Shown here in pieces: positions 18,500-27,904 of a stretch of 62,000 nucleotides of DNA. Origin of the DNA: Symbiodinium natans (lineage: Eukaryota; Sar; Dinophyceae; Suessiales; Symbiodiniaceae); contig CAJNDS010002106.1 of the NCBI GenBank assembly GCA_905221605.1, positions 417,501 to 479,500 of the forward strand, read 5' to 3'. The notes under the pieces were generated by a model. It did no database searches, was not told where the DNA came from, and saw only the letters and a list, made by a program, of their open reading frames with translations. How positions within the stretch are numbered: the first letter of the stretch is position 1; the number at the start of each line of letters is the position of its first letter. The translations under genes and the position numbers were made by a program.

Positions 18500-18572
18500 T
18501 TGCCGCTCTTTTGCTGGGCTTGCATCCTGCACGGATAGACCAGTCCACGCAGCAGAGCCACCATACGTAGCC
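18500..18572 (-). CDS. Exon, unknown protein
   Basis: Reads RATYGGSAAWTGLSVQDASP then AKERQ. Acceptor CCCTCAG, donor GTCAAT. Confidence 0.65.
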
Positions 18573-18767
18573 CTGAGGGTCAATATGGGTCTAGGGTTTA
18601 GGGTTGAGGGTTCTTTGGCCGAAAAGCCCCTATACGGGTACTTTAAGGCCCAACTATTCCCTATTTAGGTACATGGGCCCATAGGGTAGCAGCAGTAGCA
18701 AAAAGGCTGTGAGCGGCATCAACCGATAAAGCTTTAAACCCCAACGTCTGCGCACACAGAGTCTATG

Positions 18768-18875
18768 CCCAAAGAGCCCAACACCGCGCAGTTAAGGAAC
18801 ATACCCTAATTTACATAGGGATCCTTCACATAAATTTAATGTATATTCCTTAGTTGAGGTTTACGGTGCTGTAGA
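18768..18875. mobile_element. Family C element
   Basis: GCCCAAAGAGCCCAACACC at left and inverted TATATTCCTTAGTTGAGG at right. Confidence 0.6.
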
Positions 18876-19091
18876 GACGTCTTACGGAATCAGAAAACGA
18901 TATGACCCCTAAACCCTCAACATTTCGGGCGTAGAAGCTTACAGCACTTGTGCTTACACTAAGCGTCATCGGTATCATTATTTGGGGCTACTCCCATTCC
19001 TGTTGGCTAGACTAAACCCTAAACCCTATAAACCCTGTAAACCCTATAAACCCTATAAACCCTAAACCCTAAACCCTAAACCCCCAACCAC

Positions 19092-19139
19092 TGTAAACAA
19101 TGCCTCTGGGGTTGCCTCGCGCTTGCCAGGCTTCGACGG
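19092..19139 (-). CDS. Exon, unknown protein
   Basis: 48 nt, 16 codons: PSKPGKREATPEALFT. Acceptor CTCTAG, donor GTGGTT. Confidence 0.6.
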
Positions 19140-19235
19140 CTAGAGCTTTACAAGCAAATCTTCTTCCTCTGCGACCCCCAAGCCCTAAACCCTAAACCCT
19201 AAGCCTATACCCTAAACCCGAAGCCTATACCCTAA

Positions 19236-19264
19236 GCAGGCTGTCCGGCTCTTGTTCTAGAGCT
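19236..19264 (-). CDS. Short exon
   Basis: Reads RALEQEPDSLL; acceptor CCTTCAG. Confidence 0.4.
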
Positions 19265-19424
19265 CTGAAGGGTGTGGGGTTCAAGGCGGGTATGGAACCC
19301 AAGGTTCTCTAACACCCCTCAACCAGCCCCCCCCCCCCCCCTTTAGTACCCTGTAATCGTGGGGTTTAGGGTTTAGGGTTTAGGGTTTAGGGTTTAGGGT
19401 TTAGGGGATCTTTTGGAAAGTCAC

Positions 19425-19491
19425 TGCTTCCGCTCCCGCGCATGGAGCTGGTAGCGCTGGCGCGCCACGTCTCGATCGGGGGCACCTTTGG
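19425..19491 (-). CDS. Exon, basic helix
   Basis: Reads AKGAPDRDVARQRYQLHARE then RK; donor GTGACT or an immediate stop TGA. Confidence 0.6.
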
Positions 19492-19542
19492 CTCGGGCGT
19501 TTTCCCCAACCCATTCGGGGTTTTAGGGCTTGGGGTTTAAAA

Positions 19543-19617
19543 GCCCTAAACCCTAAACCCTAAACCCTAAACCCTAAACCCTAAACCCTAAACCCTAAAC
19601 CCTAAACCCTAAACCCT
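19543..19617 (-). repeat. Interstitial telomere array
   Basis: Ten CCCTAAA units; a second array with eight to ten units lies at 19722-19795. Confidence 0.95.
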
Positions 19618-19796
19618 TAGGGAAAAGGATGTTGGGGACTATGAGGCTTGGTAGGCCTTGTGAGGTTTAGGGCAACCCTGAGTCCTAAACCCTAGGCCTT
19701 TGGGGCTTCTGGGTTGCAGGGCCCTAAACCCTAAACCCTAAACCCTAAACCCTAAACCCTAAATCCTAAACCCTAAACCCTAAACCCTAAACCCGA

Positions 19797-19885
19797 ATGC
19801 TGGGATGAGGCCTTCGCCAGGGCTTTTCACAGGAGTTCGCGCGCACTTTTTTCAGACATGCGACGTCATGTTGGCCTCCGGCAAG
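19797..19885 (-). CDS. Exon, cysteine-containing
   Basis: Reads LAGGQHDVACLKKVRANSCE then KPWRRPHPSIR; acceptor CAGAAG. Confidence 0.6.
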
Positions 19886-20168
19886 CTTCTGTGAAGAGGC
19901 TTTCGTGTTTGTTTTTAGGGTTTAGGGTTTAGGATTTAGGGCTGGGGTTTCATGTAAAAAAGGGTAAGTAAATAATATTAGCAAGAAGAGCGACTACAAA
20001 CCCCAAATCCATGAAACCCTTTTGCATCCGGGTGTGTGCAACTTCCGCGTAACCGATAGTTCTCAGATCGTACTGGGATCCCCCGCATAGCATAAGGCTC
20101 CTTCCGCGCAAAACCCTGAACCCTAAACCCTAAATAAACCCAAGGCTCCTTCCGTGCAAACCCTGAAC

Positions 20169-20225
20169 CCAAATTGCGCCTCGCATGTGCCGCTGCTTGG
20201 CAACAAAATCCTCGCCGGCAGCTTC
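20169..20225 (-). CDS. Exon, unknown protein
   Basis: Reads EAAGEDFVAKQRHMRGAIW; donor GTTCAGGG, telomere-unit variant. Confidence 0.65.
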
Positions 20226-20430
20226 GGTTGCCGAGGTTTGGGGTTTATAAGGGTTAAGGGTTTAGGGTTTAGGGTTTAGGGATGTTTAGGGTTTAGAGGC
20301 ACAAGGTTTTAGGGTCCCCCACTACCACATTCTAGCTCTGTTGGAAGGCCATGCTTCGTCACGCCATGCGACGCTACTCGGCACGAGGTGAAACTCACCC
20401 TACACTCAGAACACAACTTTAACGCCACTA

Positions 20431-20520
20431 CTAGGATGGCCCTCAAGACCCTCCGAAAAATATTCCTAACTATGATCTTCTTAAACACAATAAGGTAAAA
20501 TCTAAAATGTCCCAAGGGCC
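20431..20520. mobile_element. Family D element
   Basis: Shares AGGATGGCCCTCAAGACCCT..AATATTCCTAA and AAATGTCCCAAGGGCCTAC with 54318-54412. Degraded relatives lie at 24694-24835. Confidence 0.65.
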
Positions 20521-20525
20521 TACAT

Positions 20526-21050
20526 GGATTCTGACCACAGCAGAGCAGATATCGGAGTCATGCGGCCAGCAAAACAGCGGGCCACAAGCGACTCGGCATG
20601 CAATCTACGCAGAATTCCAGAACATGCAGGAAGAGACCAGGCAGTGCAAGTTGGACCACACACTGAATCACATCTGTCCAAACTGTTGAGTTCCTTGCCA
20701 GCGATGTAGCGTATTTAGGAGGATTTCATGCCTCGGAGCCCCTCTTAGAGGTCGACTTCGCATCCGCTACATGTCAAGTTTGTCAAGGTTCCGTTCTTGG
20801 AGAATATACTAGACCCAAGAGCAACTTAGGAATAAGAAGCGTGCCTTTTTGGTGTAAAGAGGCCGATACGTGAGCCTGTACCCCAAAAAAAGGCAATGGG
20901 GGCCGACGGCTCTACTCTCAAACATAAGGGGTGTAGGGCACTACGTTCCCCACATGCGCCTCGAAACTGAAACCGAGAACATGGAGAAGCTGAGCCCTGA
21001 ATCCCAACTTGCGCAACAGAACCCAAAGTCGACCCCAAACCCTAAGCCCT
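20526..21050. other. Coding-like but unresolved region
   Basis: Plus reads AEQISESCGQQNSGPQATRH (20561-20620) and MRLETETENMEKLSPESQLA (20956-21015); minus frames are open too. It lacks telomere arrays. A fragment of element F lies at 20811-20870. Confidence 0.3.
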
Positions 21051-21114
21051 AAACCCTAACTTTTAAACCCTAAACCCTAAAACCGCACATTCAAAAGCCT
21101 TCCCTGAAGCCCCC

Positions 21115-21166
21115 TCAAGCATTCTCCTCGAACTCATCAGCGAACTTCCGCATCTTCTCGAACCAC
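21115..21166 (-). CDS. C-terminal exon with stop
   Basis: Reads WFEKMRKFADEFEENA and then TGA (21117-21115). The acceptor AACTTTTCAG is preceded by a pyrimidine run. Best 3' gene end in the left half: exons above about 21.5 kb belong to this gene or genes upstream. Confidence 0.75.
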
Positions 21167-21360
21167 CTGAAAAGTTAGGATTTCAGGGTTCCTAGATTAG
21201 TTCTTAAACCCTACACCCAAAACCCTAAAGCCCAAACCGAGGCTTTCGAGGGCTGGGGGTTTCTGGGCGATTCTTTCAGGTCTTTGTTGCTCATGCTCAC
21301 AGCAAAACAGCCTTCCGTGCGTCTGTTTTTCATTCGTTGTTGGTCTAGGGTTCAAGGAGG

Positions 21361-21362
21361 CA

Positions 21363-21406
<44 letters not shown>

Positions 21407-21492
21407 GGGGGGATGGGGGGGGTGGGGGTTGGGGGTGGGTGGGGGGGTGGGGGGGGTGGGTGGGGTGGGTGGGGGGGTGTGGGTGGGGCGGG
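21361..21492 (+). repeat. Poly-G and G-rich tract
   Basis: Over 40 consecutive G followed by GGTGGG repeats. It creates spurious poly-Gly and poly-Pro ORFs. Confidence 0.95.
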
Positions 21493-21520
21493 GGCGCCCA
21501 TGACAGAAGCTTCCAGCAAC

Positions 21521-21646
21521 CTGCCGTCGTGCGCAGCGATAAGAGGTCGCTCCCCTGGCTTGCGTCGATGAACTTGTTGAGGACACGGTCGTTCCGGCCA
21601 CTCGGCTTTGTAGAAACACCAAGCCGTTCGATTGCTCCAGTCACGT
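21521..21646 (-). CDS. Long exon with telomere acceptor
   Basis: 126 nt. Reads VTGAIERLGVSTKPSGRNDR, then VLNKFIDASQGSDLLSLRTT, then A. The acceptor is GGGTTTAG, the end of a telomere-like unit; the donor is CAG|GTTGCTGG. In the transcript the G-rich tract above is part of the following intron. Confidence 0.75.
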
Positions 21647-21649
21647 CTA

Positions 21650-22380
21650 AACCCTCAAGAAAGGGAGTAAGGGCCTACTCTGGGTCCTAGTAACCCTACT
21701 ACCCTCAACCCTCAACCCTAAAGCATAAGAAAGGGGAGAAGGACCTACTCTGAGTCTACCGAATAAATAACATCTAGGTCTAGCAGCAAAATTGACAACC
21801 CTCAACCCTAAACCACAAAAAAGGGGATAAGGGGCCTGATCCGGGTCTACCGGCAAAATTGACATGAAGATTCCTACAAAAACGGAATAAGAGGCTGCTC
21901 TGAGTCTACCGGCCTAAACTCTAAACCCTAAACCATTAACAAAAGGTGATGGCTTACTCTGGGACGAAGTGAGGGTGCTTAGCACTTGCAACCCTAAACC
22001 CTAAAACCCCAAAATGAACCCTATAAACCCCTAGAAACCAAAAGGGTGTAGGGAGCTGGCGTGCACAACCCTAAACGCTGTGCCCTAAACCCTAAACCCT
22101 AAACCCCACATCCTAAACCGTAAGCCCTGAACCCTAAACCCTAAAAAAAAAGAAAATAAGGGCCTACGCTGGGGTCTACCAGCGAATTTGACATGAAGTT
22201 CCTGATAACCCTATGATAACCCTAAACCCTAAAAAACGAAAAGTAACCCTGCAAACCCCTACAAACCCTATAGGGTGTAGGGAACTGGCGCGAAAAAAAC
22301 CCTAAACTCGAAACTTTGCCCTAAACCCTAAACCCTTAACCCTGAAAAAAAAAGGGGGAACGAGGGCCTACTCTGAGGTG
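21650..22380. repeat. Cluster of one-ended family F termini and telomere units
   Basis: The F terminus (GGGCCTACTCTGGGTCCTAG and variants) recurs at about 21666, 21737, 21826, 21886, 22164 and 22358, separated by CCCTAAA units and AGAAAGGGGA-type leads, without the opposite F end. Confidence 0.75.
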
Positions 22381-22455
22381 AGGAAAGCCACTTGGTGAAG
22401 TTCGTCGCAGCGATGAGGAGTCGGCTGTTGAGGAACTCGCTGGCCTCTGTCACAG
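22372..22455 (-). CDS. Exon, unknown protein
   Basis: Reads AVTEASEFLNSRLLIAATNF then TKWLSSPQ. Acceptor GAAAAG after a purine-rich tract. The donor GTAGGCCC is the end of an F terminus, as in the F introns at 28738 and 40265. Confidence 0.7.
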
Positions 22456-22500
22456 CTTTTCTTTTTTTGGGAAGGGGGGGGGAAACTACAATGAACCCCC

Positions 22501-22651
22501 TACTTAGGGTTTGGTTTAGGGTTTAGGGTTTAGGGTTTAGGGTTTAGGGTTTAGGGTTTAGGGTTTAGGGTTTAGGGTTTAGGGTTTAGGGTTTAGGGTC
22601 TAGGGTTCAGGGTTTAGGGTGTAGGGTTTAGGGTCTAGGGTTCAGGGTTTA
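22501..22651 (+). repeat. Long TTTAGGG array
   Basis: Sixteen or more units, then TCTAGGG and TTCAGGG variants. Confidence 0.95.
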
Positions 22652-22728
22652 GGCCCAGAGCAAATGACCCCCCCATTTGGGTTCAGATAGGTCCCCCAAG
22701 GTACTGCATCCTATTGCCACGCACCCAC

Positions 22729-22775
22729 GCCCTCAACGCCCGCTACAGTTGGAGATCTCAATTGGGGGTTTGACG
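22729..22775 (-). CDS. Exon, unknown protein
   Basis: Reads SNPQLRSPTVAGVEG; acceptor CTCACAG, donor GTGGGTG. Confidence 0.55.
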
Positions 22776-22792
22776 CTGTGAGACGATAGGGC

Positions 22793-22892
22793 CCCAAAAA
22801 AGCACATAAGCAAAACTTAGGGTAGGGATATCCCATGTAAATCCCCTTATACTGAAGCCCAAAAAGGTAGGGATATCCCCTTTTTGGGCTTA
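22793..22892. mobile_element. Small TIR element, family Q
   Basis: GCCCCAAAAAAGC..TAGGGATATCCC repeats as the inverse GGGATATCCCCTTTTTGGGC. Confidence 0.5.
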
Positions 22893-22931
22893 GGGTTTAT
22901 GGTTTAGGGTTTACTATGCGCTCCAACTCAC

Positions 22932-22964
22932 CGGTCCTCACTCTGCCTGGGATCTCCTGGACCT
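22932..22964 (-). CDS. Short exon, canonical donor
   Basis: Reads VQEIPGRVRT; acceptor GTCCTAG, donor GTGAGT. Confidence 0.55.
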
Positions 22965-23046
22965 CTAGGACGAACGGTAGCGGAAGGCATGTCCAAACCC
23001 CGTCCCCACCCTAAACCCTAAACCCTAAACCCTAAAAGCCCTAAAC

Positions 23047-23114
23047 CCTAATAGGGCCTCGATGGAGGACACCATCAGCATCTTTCGGATTTCATTCTTC
23101 TGGTCGTTGAACTC
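23047..23114 (-). CDS. Exon, helical
   Basis: Reads EFNDQKNEIRKMLMVSSIEA then LL; acceptor CGCTTCAG. Confidence 0.7.
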
Positions 23115-23318
23115 CTGAAGCGGAAGGTGCCGCCCATAGTCTCTAGCAGGGTGTGGGGGTCAGGGTTTAGGGTTCTTGGCTGCACTTAGGAGGGTAGTAA
23201 AAAAATCATTACTTTTAGCTGCCTTATGAAGAAACCCAAAAAACCCAAAAAGGCTAAAGATCTAAAGTTACAGTATTTAAAACACCACAAAGGGTTGAGG
23301 GCTTAGAGCCCTGTAGAC

Positions 23319-23358
23319 CCAGCCGGGCAGCTGGACTGAGAGCGACGCCGGAATACTG
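23319..23358 (-). CDS. Exon, unknown protein
   Basis: Reads QYSGVALSPAARL; acceptor TAAGAG, donor GTCTAC. Confidence 0.55.
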
Positions 23359-23520
23359 CTCTTAGGGTAGCATGGTCTCTCAACATGGGCTCTTAAAAGG
23401 CGACCCTTCTATATACCGGCAAAAATGCCGTTTTCTAGAGCCTTTTTTGGGCCCAGACTTCAGAATCCTGTAAGGGCCAAGGGACCCTATTAAGAGACCG
23501 TGTTGAGGGATCATGTATCT
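23345..23520. mobile_element. Family R element
   Basis: TAGGGTAGCATGGTCTCTCA at left and inverted AAGAGACCGTGTTGAGGGATCA at right. Confidence 0.6.
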
Positions 23521-23643
23521 AAACCCTAAACCCTAAACCCTGAACCCTGAACCCTAAACCCTAAACCCTAAACCCTGAACCCTATATCCTTAGAGCTGCC
23601 AAGAGCCCCAGACCCGACACACCCCTGCTTTCTTGTACTAGCG

Positions 23644-23670
23644 CTTGGGCGGAAGAGCTTTAGCTTCCCT
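23644..23670 (-). CDS. Short exon
   Basis: Reads REAKALPPK after acceptor CTCCAG; runs into TAG if not spliced. Confidence 0.35.
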
Positions 23671-23810
23671 CTGGAGATTCGGACTCGGTCGTTTAGGGTT
23701 TAGGGTTTAGGGTTTAGGGTTTAGGGCTTAGGGCTTAGGGTTTAGGGTTTAGGGTTTGGGGTTTGGGGTTTGGGGTTTGGGGTTTGGGGTTTAGGGTACG
23801 CAGTCTTTGC

Positions 23811-23867
23811 CTGGACCAACTCCTCCATGTAGTCGTCATTGTCGCGCATGACAACCAGCCACGACTC
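23811..23867 (-). CDS. Exon, acidic helix
   Basis: 57 nt, exactly 19 codons: ESWLVVMRDNDDYMEELVQ. Acceptor TGCAAG, donor GC (CAG|GCAAAG). Very convincing. Confidence 0.75.
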
Positions 23868-23967
23868 CTTGCACGCAGAGGCCATGGAGCGAGCCCTAAA
23901 CCCTAAACCTTATAAACCCTAAACCCTAAACCCTAAACCTCAACCCTCAACGCTACCTACACCTTAC

Positions 23968-24052
23968 ACAGTTGATCTGTTGCTGGGCGGTGGAGTGGGG
24001 CGCTCCCTGAGCCAGCTTCAAGTCGCAGAGTTCGGCTGCCCCCGTAATCCTC
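23968..24052 (-). CDS. Exon with telomere acceptor and canonical donor
   Basis: Reads ITGAAELCDLKLAQGAPHST then AQQQINC. Acceptor GGGTTTAG (telomere unit), donor GTAAGG. Confidence 0.75.
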
Positions 24053-24406
24053 CTAAACCCGAACCTCCCCTCCTGCCCCACTCCACTCTGAGAACAGGCA
24101 AACACACCCTTAACCCCAAACCCCAAACCCCAAACCCTAAACCCTAAACCCTAAACCCCCCCAAACCCCAAGACCCAGCTAAAGCCCGCTCGCCGCAAGC
24201 CAGCCCTAGATTCTTACCCACCGAGCCCTACAGTCATAAACCCCAGTAGTCAACTGCAAACTAGAGCAAGCGGTCGACTGCAAACAAAAGACCCTTAAAG
24301 GCTTAGGGTTTGGGGGGAGGGGTATCTATCTATCTATCTATAAAGAGATAAAACATTATAAAAAAAACATGCATATTAAGATCTAGTTGAGAACATCCCC
24401 AGTAAC

Positions 24407-24472
24407 CCTCTCATCGCTGAAGCAACCCCGAGCACTTTTGGCCATCGAATCTTTCAGTGAGCCAGTGACCCT
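24407..24472 (-). CDS. Exon, unknown protein
   Basis: Reads TGSLKDSMAKSARGCFSDER; donor GTTACT. Confidence 0.6.
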
Positions 24473-24569
24473 GTTTAGGGCTTTAGGGTTTAGGGTTATT
24501 TTCCCTCCTGCACAGCTGGGTTTAGGGTTTAGGGTTTAGGGTTCCTGAGTTCTGAAACTGACCCTAAAC

Positions 24570-24608
24570 CCTCAAGCAACACGTGTCGCTTCCTGGCCTG
24601 TGGCAACA
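24570..24608 (-). CDS. Exon bounded by telomere units on both sides
   Basis: 39 nt reading LPQARKRHVLLE. Acceptor GTGTTTAG and donor GAGG|GTTTAGGG are both telomere-unit sequence. Small, so coding status rests on context. Confidence 0.5.
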
Positions 24609-24843
24609 CTAAACACCCCAAGCCCTAAACACAACCTAAAACCCTCTAGAAGCACGAAACCCTAAACCCTTAAACCCAAAAAGAACAGCAACACCTGATC
24701 TAGGACGTCCCTTAAAACCCTCTGAACAATATTCCAGAATCTGACCCTCTTCAACACCTGATCTAGGAACGTCCCTTCAAGCCCGCTGAAAAATATCCCA
24801 GAATCTGATCCTCCTAAACCCAAGAAGGGAAACAAAAAAAACA

Positions 24844-24883
<40 letters not shown>

Positions 24884-25063
24884 TAAAGTCACAGAGGCCA
24901 TCCTAGTGATCCACAAACCCCGAAAGACCGGGACCAGGTTGTTATGGAACCTTAAGGAAGCTGAGGGAGCCTTAGGGAGTAGGGGAGTACTAGGGAGTCT
25001 TGCTAAACCCTAAACCCTAAACCCTAAACCCAAAACCCTGAAGCCTAAACCCTAAACCCTATA

Positions 25064-25150
25064 GACCCTATAGACCCTATAGACCCCAAAGACCCTAAAG
25101 ACCCTAAAGACCCTAAAGACCCTAAAGACCCTAAAGACCCTAAAGACCCT
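25064..25150 (-). repeat. 9-mer derivative of the telomere unit
   Basis: Tandem CCCTATAGA then CCCTAAAGA (at least seven copies), flanked by ordinary CCCTAAA. Confidence 0.9.
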
Positions 25151-25207
25151 AAACCCTAAACCCTAAACCCTAAACCCTAACCGCCCTCCCTTCAAAGCCC
25201 TATAAGA

Positions 25208-25262
25208 TTTCCATGTGAAGCGTCATAGTCGAAGCTGTTCGCTTCGGAGCTAAGGGCCTCGT
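25208..25262 (-). CDS. Exon, unknown protein
   Basis: Reads DEALSSEANSFDYDASHGNL; acceptor CGCGAG. Confidence 0.65.
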
Positions 25263-25351
25263 CTCGCGAGCTTGGTTGTAGGTTGGGTTTAGGGTTTAGG
25301 GTTTAGGGTTTAGGGTTTGGGGTTTGGGGTTTGGGGTTTAGGGTTTAGGGT

Positions 25352-25431
25352 TATTCCCGCTTCTACTAAGAGCTCCTTAATAGGGATTATGGTACCCCCT
25401 ATGACAATCCCGATTAAGGACTGTTAGTATC
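25352..25431. mobile_element. Family A element, ends replaced by telomere units
   Basis: ATTCCCGCTTCTACTAAGAG..TAATAGGGATTATGGTACCC and ATTAAGGACTGTTAGTAT; both outer arms merge into telomere arrays. Confidence 0.65.
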
Positions 25432-25501
25432 TAAACCCTACACCCTAAACCCTAAACCCTAAACACTAAACCACTAGGGCTTAGGGTCATTAGGCCCTCA
25501 C

Positions 25502-25553
25502 GGCTGGCGATTTCGGGACTCTCGGGTATATGCTGCACGGCTCTCGGAGCTTT
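25502..25553 (-). CDS. Exon, canonical donor
   Basis: Reads APRAVQHIPESPEIAS; acceptor GCCCAG, donor GTGAGG. Confidence 0.65.
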
Positions 25554-25638
25554 CTGGGCTTTTGGGGGTTTGCAGGGTTTGGAACCTTAGGGCTTGAGGG
25601 TTTAGGGCGTTGGGGTACTTGGGCTTTGGGGTTTTACC

Positions 25639-25705
25639 AGTCAGGGTTTCCGGATTCGGGATTGCCGGGTGTCAAATCGTTGGGAGTGGACGGGCTTTGA
25701 TGGAG
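25639..25705 (-). CDS. Exon, low complexity polar
   Basis: Reads LHQSPSTPNDLTPGNPESGN then PDW; donor GTAAAA. Confidence 0.45.
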
Positions 25706-25732
25706 GGAGCTTTAGGCGTTCAGGGCATTTGG

Positions 25733-25836
25733 GGGGTCTCGGAAACCAGGGGTACCTTATTGGGGGGTCCTTGTTTTCAGGAAACCTACCATTGGGGGGA
25801 CTATGTAAGGGGCCCCTTATTTTCGGAAACCCCATG
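25733..25836. mobile_element. Family B element
   Basis: GTCTCGGAAACCAGGGGTACC and inverted CCCCTTATTTTCGGAAACCCC. Confidence 0.7.
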
Positions 25837-25997
25837 TAGGAACCAGTTTCAGGGAGCTCTTCTCGGATTGTGTTTGGGAGATGGGGGGGGGGGGGTGGAG
25901 TATTTTCGGCCAGTGGCTTATGGTTGGGAACCCAGACCCAAGAGTAACCTGGGAATATATCAAAGTGCCCATTTTGGTCCAAAGGGGCGTGTAGGTT

Positions 25998-26095
25998 GGG
26001 ATGTCCCCCCTTATTCTAGCAGTCCTCAACAGGAGGTGCCGGTACCCCCTAGAATCCCCATTCAGGACTGCTAGTATAAGGGGGAACATCCCAAC
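25998..26095. mobile_element. Family A element, complete
   Basis: TTGGGATGTCCCCCCTTATTC..AGCAGTCC and AGGACTGCTAGTATAAGGGG..GAACATCCCAA; near-perfect hairpin. Confidence 0.85.
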
Positions 26096-26366
26096 TTGCA
26101 AGGGAAGCTTCCCCCGAAACCCGACCCCCCCCCCCCCAAAAAAAAAAAAAAAAAAAAAAACCTAAACCCTAAACCCTAAACCCTAAACCCCCAGAAAAAA
26201 AGGAAAGAAAGCGCCGACTCTGGGGTCCTAGGAACTAACCCTAAACCCCAAACCCCAAACCCCAAACCCCAAACCCTAAACCCTAAACCCTAAACCCTAA
26301 ACCCTAAACCCTAAACCCAGCCACTCATGGTCGGAGGTAGGGGGTACAAGAATCATGGCCAGGCAC

Positions 26367-26414
26367 GGTGAGCAAGCTGACAACCGTCTCCATGGCCATG
26401 TTCACCTTGTTTTC
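26367..26414 (-). CDS. Exon, helical
   Basis: 48 nt, 16 codons: ENKVNMAMETVVSLLT. Acceptor TGCCAG, donor GTGCCT. Resembles MQTTVSLVVETLAK at 48725. Confidence 0.7.
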
Positions 26415-26741
26415 CTGGCATGCGAGGACTTGCCCTAAACCCTAAACCCTAAACCCTAAACCCTAATCCCTAAACCCTTACCCCTAAACCCTAAACCCTA
26501 AACCCTTACCCCTAAACCCCAAACCCTGGAAGCTGAACCCTAGGCCCTAAACCCTACACCCGAATAAACCCTACAAACCCTAAACCCTGAATCCTAAACC
26601 CTGAACTCTGAACCTTGAAACCAAGAACTTCATGACAGCGCCCTAAGACACCCCAGAAAGCACCTCTGCAGCTATTTAGGAGGAGACTGCGACCTAAACC
26701 CTAAACCCTAAACCCCAAACCCCAAACCCCAAACCCTAAAC

Positions 26742-26785
26742 CCTTCCTGCAACAGGCTTCATACTTCGCCCGGAGTCGGTGCCCC
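26742..26785 (-). CDS. Exon with telomere donor
   Basis: Reads HRLRAKYEACCRK (another frame reads GGTDSGRSMKPVAG); acceptor TTGTCAG, donor GTTTAGGG. Confidence 0.45.
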
Positions 26786-26875
26786 CTGACAAGATGGTAA
26801 GCCCTAAACCCTAAACCCTAAACCGCAAGCCTTAGACCCCTGGACCCCTAGACCGCTAGACCCCTAGACCGCTAG

Positions 26876-27060
26876 ACCCCTAAACCCTAAACCCTAAACC
26901 CTAAACCCTAAACCCTAAACCCTAAACCCTAAACCCTAAACCCTAAACCCTAAACCCTAAACCCTAAACCCTAAACCCTAAACCCTAAACCCTAAACCCT
27001 AAACCCTAAACCCTAAACCCTAAACCCTAAACCCTAAACCCTAAACCCTAAACCCTAAAC
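26876..27060 (-). repeat. Longest CCCTAAA array, acts as donor
   Basis: About 26 near-perfect CCCTAAA units. In gene sense it starts with the donor GTTTAGGG of exon 27061-27133. Confidence 0.97.
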
Positions 27061-27133
27061 CAAAGCCGGGCGTCGTCGGCATTCTTCAACTCAGTACCGA
27101 TGGCCTTCCCAGTGATGACATCCAATCCATGGC
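27061..27133 (-). CDS. Exon with telomere donor
   Basis: 73 nt. Reads HGLDVITGKAIGTELKNADD then ARLW. Acceptor GCCTTAG; donor TTTG|GTTTAGGG, the first base of the longest array. One of the best examples of a telomere-unit splice site. Confidence 0.8.
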
Positions 27134-27182
27134 CTAAGGCTTCGGGGCTTCCAAACCCCCACACGTGCCTGATATCTTTGGG

Positions 27183-27290
27183 TTTTAGGGTTTAGGGTTT
27201 AGGTTTAGGGTTTAGGGTTTAGGGTTTAGGGTTTAGGGTTTAGGGTTTAGGGTTTAGGGTTTAGGGTTTAGGGTTTAGGGTTTAGAGTTT
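27183..27290 (+). repeat. TTTAGGG array
   Basis: Fifteen units in the opposite orientation to 26876-27060, on the other side of exon 27061-27133. Confidence 0.95.
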
Positions 27291-27499
27291 CGGGTTTAGG
27301 GGTTTCAAGCGGCTAAGACTCGCACCCCTAGGGATGTACCCATAAAGGGTTCCCCTTAACATGCTCCCAATGTGGCCCTTATATTCCCTTAGAGGATCTT
27401 GATAGGTGGGTGGGGGTTGAGGTCGAATTATACAAAACATATGCCCCCGGAATTCTTGCAAAGGGACCAAAGTTATGGAGAACTTAAATCCTTAAACCT

Positions 27500-27551
27500 A
27501 AGCACTCAAACCCATGTCTAGGAAGTCTCGTGAGCTGCTACGAGGAGGGAG
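27500..27551 (-). CDS. Exon, unknown protein
   Basis: Reads LPPRSSSRDFLDMGLSA; acceptor CTTTTTTCGCAG with a pyrimidine run. Confidence 0.6.
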
Positions 27552-27782
27552 CTGCGAAAAAAGGCGGTAGTTGGAGTAGGGTTTAGGGTTTTGGGTTTAG
27601 GGTTTAGGGTCATAGGAGTGAGGTTTCAGAATTCCTCTCCCTCCTCCCCCTCGACGATGCTAAGGCCCTGTCATTTCCCGATTCTCTAAGACCCTGCAAG
27701 CGTTCTCATTCTCCAAGGTCTACTTGCAAAGCAATTCGAACCCAGGACTGCGGAGGCTCCAGACCCTACTAAACCCCGTATG

Positions 27783-27900
27783 CCCTAGACCCTAAACCCT
27801 ACTAAACCCTACTAAACCCTAAACCCTAAACCCTAAACCCTAAACCCTACTAAACCCTACTGAACCCTACTGAACCCTACTGAACCCTACTGAACCCTAA
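27783..27900 (-). repeat. 10-mer derivatives of the telomere unit
   Basis: CCCTACTAAA and CCCTACTGAA repeats around CCCTAAA units. Confidence 0.9.
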
Positions 27901-27904
27901 GCCC

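Noticed and set aside
21197-21644. Poly-Pro and poly-Gly ORFs
   Set aside because: They read the G-rich tract 21361-21492; only the minus segment 21521-21646 next to it is exon-like.
27715-27760. tRNA-like T-arm GGTTCGAATTGC on minus
   Set aside because: No matching stem, anticodon arm or acceptor stem could be found.
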